Shown: positions 11,203-21,918 of the stretch, piece by piece | How the letters are laid out: each line of letters begins with the position of its first letter | Position numbering within the stretch: the first letter of the stretch is position 1 | Assembly: GCA_027943335.1 (NCBI GenBank) | Contig: BSBK01000525.1 | Location: 62,001 to 126,000, forward strand | Source: Chamaecyparis obtusa | Taxonomy: Eukaryota > Streptophyta > Pinopsida > Cupressales > Cupressaceae | Length of the DNA stretch: 64,000 nt | Direction of reading: 5' to 3' | Notes under the pieces: model-generated | What the model was told of the DNA's origin: nothing | The model's input: only the letters and a program-made list of their open reading frames with translations | The model's database searches: none | Translations under genes and position numbers: made by a program

Positions 11203-14095
11203 GATTTTGATCAAACCAATTTTCCTTCTGAAGATGTTTGTCTTCACTTTTGCAAGAGGTTTAGTAAAGATATCTGCATTTTGTTCTTCAGTACTGATAT
11301 ATACCAGTTTAATGATCTTCCTATCTACCATATCTCTCACATAGTGATATAGTGATATGGGATCTCTATGTGTTTTGACCGATTGTGAAAAACAAGATTT
11401 ACTGAGAGCTTGATACAACTTTGATTATCACAATGAATAATAGTGGGTACTAAAGATTTACCAAATAGGTCAAAAAGTAATTTTTTTAACCATACTGCTT
11501 CTTGAGCTCCCATGGATGCAGCCATGTATTCAGCCTCTGTTGAACTTTAGAGCAATTGCAGATTGTTTTCGACTAAACCAAGAAATTACTGCAGAACCCA
11601 AACTGAAGCAAACTCCTGTGGTACTCTTACGATCTGAGGAACTTCCTGCTCAATCTGAATCTGAATAACCTTGAAGTTGGATTTTAGTCTTATCATATTT
11701 TAGCCCAAGTTCACATGTTCCTTTTAGATATCTCAAAATGTGTTTGGCAGCCATTAGGTGTATCTGCTTGGGTCAAACATGAAGTGGCTTAGTACATTGG
11801 TGGCATAGCAAATGTCAGGACATGTGTTTACCAAAAACATGAGAGATCCAACTATTTGTCTGTAAAGTTTTGAATTTTCTACAAGTTCTGAATTTTCTGC
11901 TTCATCTTTTAACTTGTGAAGGTTTGTCTCCATGGGTGTAGCTAAAGGTTTACAATCTGTCATACCAAATCTGTTCAGAATGTCAGAGATGTACTTCTTT
12001 TGACTTAGAAGAATGTGATCTTTCTTTTGAATAACTTCAAGACCTAAGAAGTAGTGAAGTAGGCCCATATCCTTCATGTCAAATTCAGCTACTAGATCCT
12101 TTTTACATTTATCAATAAGATAGTCTTTACCTGTAATGAGTAAGTCATCGACATAGAGAACTAGAATTATCATGTCACCTTTTTCAATTTTGAAGTATAT
12201 ATTAGGGTCTGCAGTATTCTTAGAGTACCCTAATTTGCTCAAGTAATGATCGATTCTTTCGTACCATGCTCTGGGAGCCCGCTTAAGTCCATAGAGTGCT
12301 TTCTTTAACTTGCATACATATTTATCTTTGTCATGGGTGAAGAATCCTTCTGGTTGTTCAATGTAAACTTCTTCCTCAATTTTACCATTTAGAAATGCTG
12401 TCTTAACATCCGTCTGATGTACTTTCCATCCTTTAGAGGCTGCAATGGCAAGTATGGTTCTAATAGATGTGTATTGTGCTACTGGAGAAAAAGTTTCTTC
12501 ATAGTTAATGCCTGTTTTTTGTGAGAAACCTCTTGCAACAAACCGAGCTTTGCGTTTATCAATACTTTCATCTGGTGCATATTCGATTTTGAATAACCAT
12601 TTTGATGATACAACTGACTTATGTTTAGGTCTGGGAACAATATCCCATACATCATTTTTTTAGAATGGACTGATATTCTTCAACCATTGCTTCCCTCTAG
12701 GCTTGATTTGATAAGGCTTTCTCAACACTAACAGGTTCAGATTCTAAGAGTTCAGTTAGAAGAGTAGTGTAACATTTTTGAGTTCTAGTTTTGTTTTCTT
12801 TGAAAATTTGTGCTGGTTCCACATTGTTCTCCTCAAGCATTTTTCTAGCCCATAATGGTCTCTTTTTACTATTTTCATTATCTGAGCAAGAAGGTTCAAA
12901 GTCAGGGATTGTTTCTTCATTATTTATAGGTGCTGAATCCATGTTTGAATTGTTATCCTCCCTCTCATTCTCAATTGAGGGCTCTCTATCAAAATCTGTA
13001 GGAATATTATCTTCATTTTCTGTAGATAGGAAGTTTTCTTCAAATTTAACATCTCTGCTTATTTCTACGGTATCCTTTAGAGTCCTCACTGTAGCCTAGA
13101 AAAATACCTTTCTTGCTAGAAGGTTCTAACTTAGTCCTTTTCTCTTTTGGTACATGTATATATATCGGACAGCCAAACACCCTTAGGTGACTTAAGTCAG
13201 GTTTGACTCCTGTGAATACTTCTTCTGGTGTGGTGTTTTCTAGTATAGCATGAGGACATCTGTTTTGAATATAAACCGCAGTGTTAGCGGCTTTTGCCCA
13301 ATATGATATGTGAATATTTTGGTCATGCATCATGACCTTTGTTGCTTCAATGATGGTCCTATTCTTCCTTTCTGCTACTCTATTCCGTTGAGGATTATAA
13401 GCTACAGTATACTCCCTCTTAATCCCAACAGATTTACAATAGTTTTTGAAATTTTTAGAGGTGAATTCCCCACCATTGTCTGATCTAAGAATTTTGATTT
13501 TCTTACTGGTTTGGTTTTCTACTAGTGCTTTGAGTTCTTGAAATTTGGCTAGAACCTCACTTGACTCTTTAAGTTTTAAAAAATATATCCATGATTTCCT
13601 TGAATAGTCATCCACAAAGATTAAGTAATATAGGGCACCAGAGAAGGAAGGGGTAGACATAGGTCCACACACATCAGTATGGATGAGTTCGAGAATGTTA
13701 TTTGACTTATGTTCACTTGGGGGAAAAGATCCTTTAATGTTCTTCCCTAATGCACATCCCTTACAAATGCTAGAGTGTTCATATTTTAAGGGAGTAATGC
13801 CAGAGGTGATCTTAGACAATGTTGGAAGGGCACTATATCTAATATGACCTAGTCTTTTGTGCCAAATCTCATTATTCTGATGAACATTGTGATTTAGGGC
13901 TACCTTTTGTTCATTACATAGCTTGTACAAGCTACCATCTCTGTTCCCTATATGAATGACATTTTTTATATTAGAATTTTTAGTCCAGAGAAAGACTTTG
14001 TCTTCATTGAAGGTTACCTTGTATCTTTGATCAGCTAGTCCAGAAATGGAGATTAAATTTCTCTTAATTCCTGGTACATACAAAACTTCTTTCAA
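11203..14095 (-). pseudogene. Copia pol: integrase, reverse transcriptase, RNase H (disrupted)
   Basis: The frame after the TAG at 14096 gives the GAG-pre-integrase region, an HHCC zinc site (WHKRLGH, then CKGCALG) and an integrase core with the acidic triad: HTDVCGP, the aspartate-containing SDNGGEF, and the glutamate in RVAERKNRT. A frameshift near 13075 breaks the link to an acidic spacer. The reverse transcriptase follows at about 12680-11754, starting after a TGG-to-TAG type stop and a run-of-A frameshift near 12660. Its catalytic motif is LYVDDLLITG. RNase H (SSTEAEYMAA, then HCDNQSCI and NADIFTKPLA) ends near 11203. The order is that of Ty1/copia. The enzyme set made DNA copies and inserted them, and this copy cannot do so. 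Confidence 0.9.
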
Positions 14096-15121
14096 CTATA
14101 GAGTTATTCCATCTCTTATCTTTATCAAATAGGTCCCAATTCCTTTTACCGGATAAGAGGAGTTGTCACCAATAGTTACCTCTTCTGAAGAGTTGTCTGA
14201 GAAGGTTTCGAATTGATCTCTGAATCCAGTGATGTGTCTGGATGCACCACTATCTATTATCCACGTACTTTTGTTAGAATTTAATTCACTTGCTAAGGCC
14301 AAGAAAAGGAGTGAAATTTCAGTTTTTTTTACTTCCGCTAGGGCTGCTTGTATTTTTTGTTTTTCAGGACAATATTTGTGAATATGTCCGTATTTGTCAC
14401 ATTTGTAACATTTTACCATGGAAAGATCCTTTTTATTGAATTGTTTCCCATTGTTTGATTGTCTGAATTTTCTCTTCCTTTTGTGAGATGTTCTCTTGTT
14501 GCTTTTAATGGGGAGAGCTTGTAATTCATTTCCATTACTAGACCCCATTCCTCTGGAAGCTAGCCTGGATTCCTCTTGGGTACAATCGTTCTTTAGTTGC
14601 TCGAATTTAGGTAAAGGTGGTCTGGTGCTTATACATTGAATGAAGGTTTCCCATGAGGTGGGTAAACCTTTGAGAGCAATTAGAGTGAGTTCAGAGTCTT
14701 CTACTGTATTTCCAATGCAAAGCAGTTGGTCTCCAATTTCAGAGATTCTCAAGAAGTAAGAAGTGATTGTTTCTTCTTTGTTCATTTTCATATTTAGAAG
14801 TTGATTTTTCAACGTTAGCATTCTACTGGCATTGTTGATCTCAAATGTGTCTTGAATTATTTTAAACATTTCAAAAGCATTGGTAATTTTAGATATGCTA
14901 GGAAGAATTGAGTCTTTTACAGAATCAATTATTAGTTTTCTGGCTTTATTGTTTCTCCTTTTCCATGTTGTTTTCTTTGTTTCATCTTCGGGTATTTTAA
15001 TATCTTTCTGTATATACTCCTCTAACTCAAGTTCCATAAGGAGAGAGGTAAGCCGAGTTCTCCAAGATATAAAATTTGAAGGTCCTTCTAACCTATCTTC
15101 CATTCTCATGCAATGGTCCAT
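14096..15121 (-). CDS. Copia Gag and aspartic protease
   Basis: The open frame has 341 codons and begins about 100 bp after the primer site. The N-terminal two-thirds is a copia Gag (UBN2-type) with the usual LTSLLMELELEEYI and LLNMKMNKEETI segments. A CCHC zinc knuckle, CYKCDKYGHIHKYC, lies at about residues 238-251, for binding the element RNA. The protease active site is WIIDSGASRHITG, with the catalytic aspartate near residue 290. The frame ends at a single TAG (14096-14098), where the next codons continue the same frame into LKEVLYVPG. The stop therefore looks like a CAG-to-TAG change in a once-continuous polyprotein and not a natural end. Confidence 0.9.
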   Translation of the reverse strand: MDHCMRMEDRLEGPSNFISWRTRLTSLLMELELEEYIQKDIKIPEDETKKTTWKRRNNKARKLIIDSVKDSILPSISKITNAFEMFKIIQDTFEINNASRMLTLKNQLLNMKMNKEETITSYFLRISEIGDQLLCIGNTVEDSELTLIALKGLPTSWETFIQCISTRPPLPKFEQLKNDCTQEESRLASRGMGSSNGNELQALPIKSNKRTSHKRKRKFRQSNNGKQFNKKDLSMVKCYKCDKYGHIHKYCPEKQKIQAALAEVKKTEISLLFLALASELNSNKSTWIIDSGASRHITGFRDQFETFSDNSSEEVTIGDNSSYPVKGIGTYLIKIRDGITL

Positions 15122-15217
15122 TTCTGAAAATTGTACTCAACAATTTCGAAGGTTTTAAGAATATGCTTAACTATAGATTATATAGGTTTTTGATTTTTAT
15201 CTCCTTTTAATAACTTG

Positions 15218-15229
15218 GCTCTGATACCA
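15218..15229 (-). other. Copia primer-binding site
   Basis: On the minus strand, TGGTATCAGAGC directly follows the 5' LTR. This is the standard copia primer site complementary to the 3' end of initiator tRNA-Met. Confidence 0.9.
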
Positions 15230-15676
15230 TGTTAAGGAATTATAAATCAGGAGATAAGATATATATAAACTGAAGTATGCAGTAGAATACAATTGTCTTG
15301 GTTATTGATTGATTCTACAAAATACAATAACTATATATATTGAATCAAGAGGATGTCGATATGAATAGTCATGACTTATCATATATGATAAGCCATGACT
15401 GTTCCTATTTAATGAATTCAATTAACATATGATTATTGCTTTGATCCCAACGTAATTACAATACATATCAAACGGTGGCAATAGCGATTATATATGGAAG
15501 TCACGATACTACTGTGACTGTCATATACGAACAGTCGTGACTGCTCGTATATGGCAATCACAATACGTATGCGTGACTCTTTTATTATGTGCCCAGTCAC
15601 AATACATACACGACTTCTGAACCGTTAATAATGTTCGACTTAAACAGTCGAGTCAATAGCATCGTTACGTATTAGT

Positions 15677-15708
<32 letters not shown>

Positions 15709-15753
15709 CACTGTTCCATTGATTATTAAACTCGAACACACAATAATTTAACA
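15230..15753 (-). repeat. Copia 5' LTR
   Basis: It matches 10190-10710 along its whole length, with about 24 single-base differences counted by eye, mostly transitions and many at CG sites. It is slightly longer because of the (AT)n run. The 32-bp palindrome is kept at 15522-15553. It carries the promoter for the minus-strand transcript. Confidence 0.9.
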
Positions 15754-16453
15754 CTTTACATCTCTCAATTAAAATAGAATTTCATTTCAAAGTTGTTAAG
15801 GTAAGATTAGAAGTAGATAGATTGTGTGGCGATGTTAGTGAATGTTTGATAGGGATCTATATACTAGGCCACTAGCATCCTAGCGGCTAGCTAGGAAGCC
15901 TTGTGTGGTAATCTAGTCCAATCGCTCCCAAGTTCTACTTGCATTTCATCTTTCCGCTTGTACTTCAAGTTGGGTTGGAAGATAGGTGTTAGTGTGAAAA
16001 TTCTAAGATTATCCCTTTGAATCATTTGCACCAATGGAGGTGGCGCCGCAGGCAAGCTTTCATTGGATTTGATCCCCATCCATTTGCTAATCTTTCCATT
16101 CCATAGGAGTAGTGGTAAAGCCATGAGTAGTTTAGTAGTTGAAGTTTGAAGAGCAAAGTTGGAAGTGATATAAAAAGGAGAAAGTCAATTGAGTATACAT
16201 TGCAAAGCTAGATCTCGTCATCATCATAACGAGAATTCAACATCCTTGAGTAAACAACATAAGCCCGTCTACGTGATTAACCAGCAAATCACATTAATAT
16301 AACTGAGTTAGTATCGACAGGTGTAAGGAACCTTGGAGTTTTCTGATGTTTACCATGAGTATTTACTTTTCAAGAGAGGGTTGAGTGTTTGGTATTCTAT
16401 ATCAAGTATTCAATTGCTATATGTTATGTAGTGGTACAAAACTGACATCAACA

Positions 16454-16936
16454 GTATCCAACCTTCATGATGTCTTTGATCGAACCCTAATCCAAAGAAG
16501 TGCGAACCATAAAGACAAAAAGATGCCATTATTAGAAAAAGTGTCCATACTCCAGACATCTCCCTAGAAGTGTACAGGCCCAGATCATAAATGATTGAAT
16601 GATATTAGTAAGTTTAGATGTTTAACCTGTTAAATCTAAATTTATGTTTTCATAAGTGGAAATTCAGAAGCTCACAGTTCAAAATTTTTTAGATTCAAAA
16701 TTGAAGTTATAAATGTGACATATATGTTTGTAATTCTGAAATCATTTAAACTTACAAATTTAATTTTTCATTTTAATGAAGAGTTTATTTTTTGTTTATC
16801 ATTTTGAAATCTAAAATTACCTCTGTTTCACTCACTTGATTAAATCATGAAACCATCAGGATATTGAAGGCTAGTCAAATTTGATGATGGTGTGGCAAGA
16901 GGTCCTCAAAAGAGGGCAGTTACTGTGCTTTGATAG
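16454..16936 (+). other. Host intron DNA with exon-like end
   Basis: Single-copy-looking AT-rich DNA between two LTR insertions. At its end, 16877-16933 reads FDDGVARGPQKRAVTVL and then a stop. A second copy of this block lies at 18390-18446, reading DYGLSRGPQKRAVAVLR and then a stop. Three of about eight differences are silent, which hints at past coding constraint. No donor or acceptor is convincing and the family was not recognised. Nothing else is seen in the stretch. Confidence 0.35.
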
Positions 16937-18326
16937 TGTAGTATCCTAACTCTGTCTGCTATGTATTTCTTTGTTACTCTGGCTGTAGGTGTTTGACACA
17001 GTTTACCGGTGATGCCTTTGTTTGTTTTTGAGTTACGTATATTATATGAATGTTTTAACTTAAATAGGGAAATGAAGTATTCAGATTTGCTCATAACAGT
17101 TCGCACAAATAACACATGATAATAAAGCTAAACCTTTCCAACTTCCAATAATAATATGTATCAAATTTATTTTCAGGCTTCATACATTGAACTATATGCC
17201 CAGACTGTCCCCGTATGGCGTGAGAGCTTGAGAGGAGCGAATAGAAGTCTTAAACACACAACCTTGGGTGCTGGCTTCAATTTCCGGTCTTGTTTTCCCC
17301 TGTTGCAGGTGTAGAAAATGCTGCCGACAGTCTATCGACACTCACCCAACATCAGTGAATGCGACCACACTACATTGCGGTGTATAACCGAAAGAGTCTG
17401 CATAGCCGTCTGGAACTCCCGGAAAGGCTCTACTCACAGTGCTAGAAGATCACGCTGGTCTCTGCTGAGAGGTGCGTATGGCACTGAATAATCACGTCCA
17501 CCCGCGTTTGTCGCAAAGGCCACCAATCTAAGAAGCGGTGTGTCCTCCAGTCACGCACACAGTCCACTGACAGCAGGCCTAACTCGGCGCGCACAGCAGA
17601 CAAGCTTCCCAAACAATCACGATAGTATCTACTTGCAAAAATTTGAATGCCGGTAAGGTTATGCAACAGTCCTTGTCCCCTTCCGTATCAACAACCTGGC
17701 AACAAATTCAATATCGCCACCACAACAAGGAGCTAACATGCAGTTCGATCTTCTCAGTTTTGAGAGTGCTACCAAATTTCGTGAGTGCTATGTCTAATGC
17801 CAAGAATGCTGGGATAATAAAACTTAACTCTTCAACTTACTCGCTGAGCTCCAATGTGAAATCTGGATGACTCCACCATTACCGAGATGCTGGGGCTACG
17901 TCCAACTTCTCGTGTTCTTCCTCAAGGGTTTTCATCCTCAAGAAATAACCAGTCACATGCATAACTTGATTTGTTTATCTTTTTATAAAATTTATGGTGT
18001 TGATTCCAAGACGTACTTTACACTTTTATAACCTAGAAGTGAGGGAAGGCACGGGAAACTAAGCAATGTGGGATAAAGTACGCTCACATAAAGTCACTTT
18101 AAGTTACTTTTAATATAAAGTGACTTAAGACATAAATTAGCTTTTATAACCTCACTTTATAAAATAAAGTGACTTAACTATAGAAAAGGGATCCCAAATA
18201 AAAGATATTTGCCTGCTGAAGCCTGTGACTAGCTTGCATCCTCTGAAAGAGCCGTTAGCCTATCTAGATGGGGAGATAGACTAATCGAGCACCATAATGG
18301 CCTAACACGGAGAAGGGGACATTACA
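16937..18326 (-). mobile_element. Solo LTR, Ty3/gypsy-like, 1.39 kb
   Basis: It reads TGTAATGTCCCC at its minus-strand start and ends in CA. It is flanked by the 5-bp duplication GATAG at 16932-16936 and 18327-18331. The sequence CTTTGATAG before the insertion and GATAGGAAAAAA after it match an uninterrupted paralogue CTTCGATAGGAAAAAA at 18439-18452, confirming the borders. It is CG-richer than its surroundings. The TGTAATGTCCCC start is shared with the LTRs at 51809-53290 and 57751-59196, but the body is a different subfamily. No coding sequence is present. Confidence 0.8.
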
Positions 18327-18389
18327 GATAGGAAAAAATTAAAAATAAATCTAAATCATTAGAATACTAATGGTTATTATGGTCCTCAA

Positions 18390-18446
18390 ATTGATTATGG
18401 TTTGTCAAGAGGCCCTCAGAAGAGAGCAGTTGCTGTGCTTCGATAG
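18390..18446 (+). other. Second copy of the GPQKRAV exon-like block
   Basis: It reads DYGLSRGPQKRAVAVLR and then TAG. It is a tandem partner of 16877-16933, originally only about 120 bp away before the solo LTR landed between them. It may be a duplicated last exon of an unknown gene. Confidence 0.35.
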
Positions 18447-18959
18447 GAAAAAAAAGTGAGAAGTGAATTAAGATTTAGCTTTTGTAATATACAATAATAT
18501 AGGATTGCCATAAAATTGCTTTTGATCATGCATAGGTGGTTTTCTACTTGTCTTGTGCACATAATCATTAATCTTTGGAGGTGATTGAGGGGTCATTAGG
18601 ATTACCCTTGTGTGCCCAGTGCTTATCCTGGCTGTTGGGATCTGTTTAGAAATATCTTTCATCTTGACTTTGATTTTCCCTTTCGATCAATTGTTTAAAG
18701 CTTGACTCCATTACCTTGAAGATGGATACAGTTGATTTATGTGTTTTATACAATTTTTTGGCTATAATATGTTGGGAAACTCATTATGATGATGCTGACA
18801 TATTGTGATGATGGTTTGTCAAGATAATTATTGCTGATGATTGGGTGTCTTGACAAGTTGAGCTTGTTGCAATCTATAAGCTACCTCATGTACGTATTTT
18901 AGTATGTTGAAAGTTACATAGGATCTTGGGGAGAGTTTTGTGCATCTTCTTGTTGGCAG

Positions 18960-19023
18960 AAAAATGTTTGGGTTGAAACTGAAACCCAAATTCAAGAGAT
19001 TGAAGTTGGCTGTGATAACTTTG
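18960..19023 (+). CDS. Putative exon of an unidentified gene, third block
   Basis: Flanked by a TTGTTGGCAG acceptor and a GTAAATC donor, it reads in phase 0 as KNVWVETETQIQEIEV and GCDNF, leaving one base. The start phase matches the end of the block at 6504-6565. If it joins an acceptor at 19138, the next codons are GPR and a stop (19139-19149), giving a possible gene end. The family was not recognised. The chain of phase-compatible blocks on one strand is suggestive only. Confidence 0.4.
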
Positions 19024-19138
19024 GTAAATCTTAGGTTTCATGCATACTCTTCCCTTATTTTATTTTGCTTTCATTCATTGTGTTGTATTCTTTCCCGAAT
19101 TTGTTGCAATAACGTATTTTTCCTTGGATGTTTTGTAG

Positions 19139-19149
19139 GTCCACGCTGA
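19139..19149 (+). CDS. Possible terminal mini-exon
   Basis: After a TTTTGTAG acceptor, GTCCACGCTGA completes a glycine codon with the G left by the preceding block and reads P, R, stop. Eleven bases are too few to prove anything, and only the phase agreement supports it. Confidence 0.2.
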
Positions 19150-21760
19150 TAGATCCTGAAATAGCCTTTCAAGGAATCATTGTCATACTTGAATATGTGT
19201 TTTTTTGGAATTTGAAATTCACCCTTTTTTGTGGCAACCTTCACTGTAGATGTTATGATTGAGGGGTATCTTGGCTCACTCCTATCTAATCAGTAATCGC
19301 CTTGAACCTGGGCTCATGTGCACTGCATCTGGTGTGTTGGATGCAGTATTTTACCTGCTTTGAACATTTTATTATATCTACTGGGGTTTAAGCCCAGAGA
19401 TTCACTGTAGAAACCAATTTATATCATCACCCTATGCAAACTAGTTTCTATACCAATAGCATTTGTCTTGATTTTCTGTGGAATCTTGACATTCTATTAT
19501 TTGAATCATTCACTTGTTTATTGTCTTGATGTTTTTCTTTATTTGAAGGTATTCATCTTATATTTCTACTTTGAATTTTAGCTTAGGTTCTTTTGATGAG
19601 GTCTTTCTAGGCTTTTCTAGTGGATTTAGGGGTCTTTATCAGTTATTTTTCTTTTTGGAAGGCCATCATCTGAGACAATTCAAACTTTTTATGAATATAA
19701 TCTGCACAACGTGTTCTGTTTTGTGTACTGTTGATGTGAGTTTTGTTCCACTACAACTTGTAGAATCAAATACTCAATGTTTCGGGATGAAACACTTAAC
19801 ACTCAATACTCTCGTGATATGAGGTCATCTCTCATGCTAAGCTTGCAACCTAAGATCATGAAATGACTTCAAGGTTCCTTTAATTGTGGACATTTGCTCA
19901 ATGAAATCATGTGATCTGCTGGTATTCACTTAGGGGACTTACGCTGTTCATTCAATGGATATCAATTGTTTGCTCTTCTAAAGATTTGGCTTCACAATTT
20001 GTAATGAAAATATAGTTTTGATTTTCCAACTTCCACTTCAACTTAAAGTTAAACTTGCTAACCCTGACTACTACTCCTACCTATGAATGCAAGGAATCAT
20101 GGATGACTTGGACTCTACTAGATGCAGCTCAATCAGGGACACCACCCACCTAGTGCAAGCTTTTGAGGAGCACTCAAATGGTTTTCACATTGAAGTTAAG
20201 TACATTCAATCATCGGCTTACCACACAAGACACTCCTACCATTAGCAAGAGGCTAGTGGCTGGATTTGTCAAGTCAATCAAATAAACATCCACAACTACT
20301 TTCATCCAACTAAACTACTTCAACATGAAAATAAATCTACTCCAAGCGAAAGATTGAGGAAATCATGCAACACTACAAAGCAATATTAAGTAATTCACCA
20401 TGAAGAATCAACAATGAATTATGAATTACTTCAATAGCATTATAGCAACAATTTGATCAAGTTTCTCCCTTAGCTAGCCTACTCTACTTCTAGCCCTCTA
20501 ATGCTTCTCCTCTAATCTAATGAATCTAACTTTCTAACCCCTTACAAATGAGAAGGCCTTGGCCTTTTATAGATGTCCAATTACAATGAATGGCCAAGAT
20601 CAATCCAAGATTTCTTCCCACAGACCCTAATTAGGGTTGCCAAATTTACAACCAATTACATGAAGACACCAAATCATGGGCCAATAAGAAAACTGCAATG
20701 ATTTTGATAGCCAATGAGAAAATAGGACACTTGGCATGCTGTGATTGCTTGTACTTGAATCTGGAATTTTCTGATTGGAGGAGACAACGCAGTGCCACAT
20801 TATCACCCTTATCTTGTTGATCCATTTGAAAGCATGTGCTTTAAATCTTGGCTTGTGGAATGTGTCTGTTAAAATTGCAAATATTTCTTGCTTGATTGTT
20901 AGAAAGTAACTTTGATTAACTCTTGTCAGCTCCTTGAGGATGATGTGATGGCACAATCTTCCTCATGGCTTCATCTCTCGAATCTTCCTCATCATCTTAA
21001 GTTTTTCATGATTTGACTTGAACTTGCATCTTGGTTGTACTTGTAACTCGAATTTGCAATTTGAAATTGTAAACTTGATTGATCTTGATCTTGATCTTGA
21101 GCTTCTAGGTGATACCTTCATGTGGTTGAATTCCTTCGGGGCAAATTTGGATTCCTCCTTGATCTCAACTTGAATCTTCACTTCGATATCTTGATTCAAA
21201 TCTGTCTTCTTCATTTGAAGCCTCTTGAACTTGAAGTTGGCCTTCCTCCTGTAGCTTGCACTTGGGACCTTGAAATCTTGAATTTAGGCCATCCACATGA
21301 AGTCTCCTTGCTTTCACAAAACCATCCTTGCAAAACAGAGGGAGAAAATGTATTAATTTTATGGAATGATAAGCATGACAGAAATCTGAAAGTTTCCACA
21401 AATTAATTGTATCAACATCAGAATGAAACAAATTTTCCTTAACCTCCAAATCAAACCTCTCCCCTTCTTGCAAAGTTTAGGATAAAATTAAGTTAAAATC
21501 TGGAAAATAATTAAGTTTACATCAACAATATACCCAGATTTCCCTTCTTCCTATGATGTCTGCTACTTAGCAAAGATGCAGTTTACTGAAATTTGGAGGC
21601 AAATTTGCTGCCATTATTGACTGTAGTTCGCTGCTAACCAATGATAATCTGCTGCTAATTTGGAGTGTACCTCGCTGCCTGATGGGAAGTTCGCTGCTAC
21701 AGAGCAGAGCTAGGGAATTTCGTTGCCAGTCTATGACAAAATGAAGTGTCTTTGATCCCC

Positions 21761-21769
21761 TTATATAGG
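21761..21769 (-). promoter_or_regulatory. TATA box of the inverted long LTR
   Basis: On the minus strand this reads CCTATATAA, about 2.0 kb from the LTR start and directly upstream of the GCGAA-rich leader. The matching point in the sister LTR also has a TATA box. Confidence 0.45.
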
Positions 21770-21918
21770 TGGGTGGTTGACTTCAACATGGAGGCCAACT
21801 TAGCCACTTAGATAATAAAATTTGATTTTTTAATTGCCTTCCAAGCCTCCACAGGCCAACCTTGGAGAAAAGGAAGAAATTTAAATATGAAGGCGCCAAT
21901 CTTGATGGGGAGATCTTG

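Larger units (their letters stand above)
10190..15753 (-). mobile_element. Complete Ty1/copia retrotransposon
   Basis: The element has two LTRs (10190-10710 and 15230-15753, about 95% identical by eye), an exact 5-bp target duplication CTTTA at 10185-10189 and 15754-15758, a tRNA-Met-type primer site and a polypurine tract. It is transcribed on the minus strand. The coding order is Gag, protease, integrase, reverse transcriptase, RNase H, which defines Ty1/copia. It sits inside the older long LTR at 6765-16453. Several stops and at least two frameshifts make this copy non-autonomous, though all domains can still be read. The LTR divergence points to an insertion several million years old or more, depending on the substitution rate used. 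Confidence 0.95.
6765..16453 (+). mobile_element. 4.1-kb solo-LTR-like element, interrupted by a copia insertion
   Basis: The element starts TGTGAGGTTTTCACACC and ends GACATCAACA, matching both ends of the inverted copy at 19729-23803. Subtracting the copia insertion and its duplicated CTTTA leaves about 4.1 kb, close to the 4,075 bp of the other copy. GTATC follows the right end and also occurs three bases before the left start, so the target duplication is slightly displaced. It is scored as a solo LTR because no internal direct terminal repeats are seen. It holds a TATA box near 7701, GCGAAATT-rich leader sequence, a tandem repeat and a decayed open frame. The family is probably Ty3/gypsy with very long LTRs, which is an inference. 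Confidence 0.65.
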
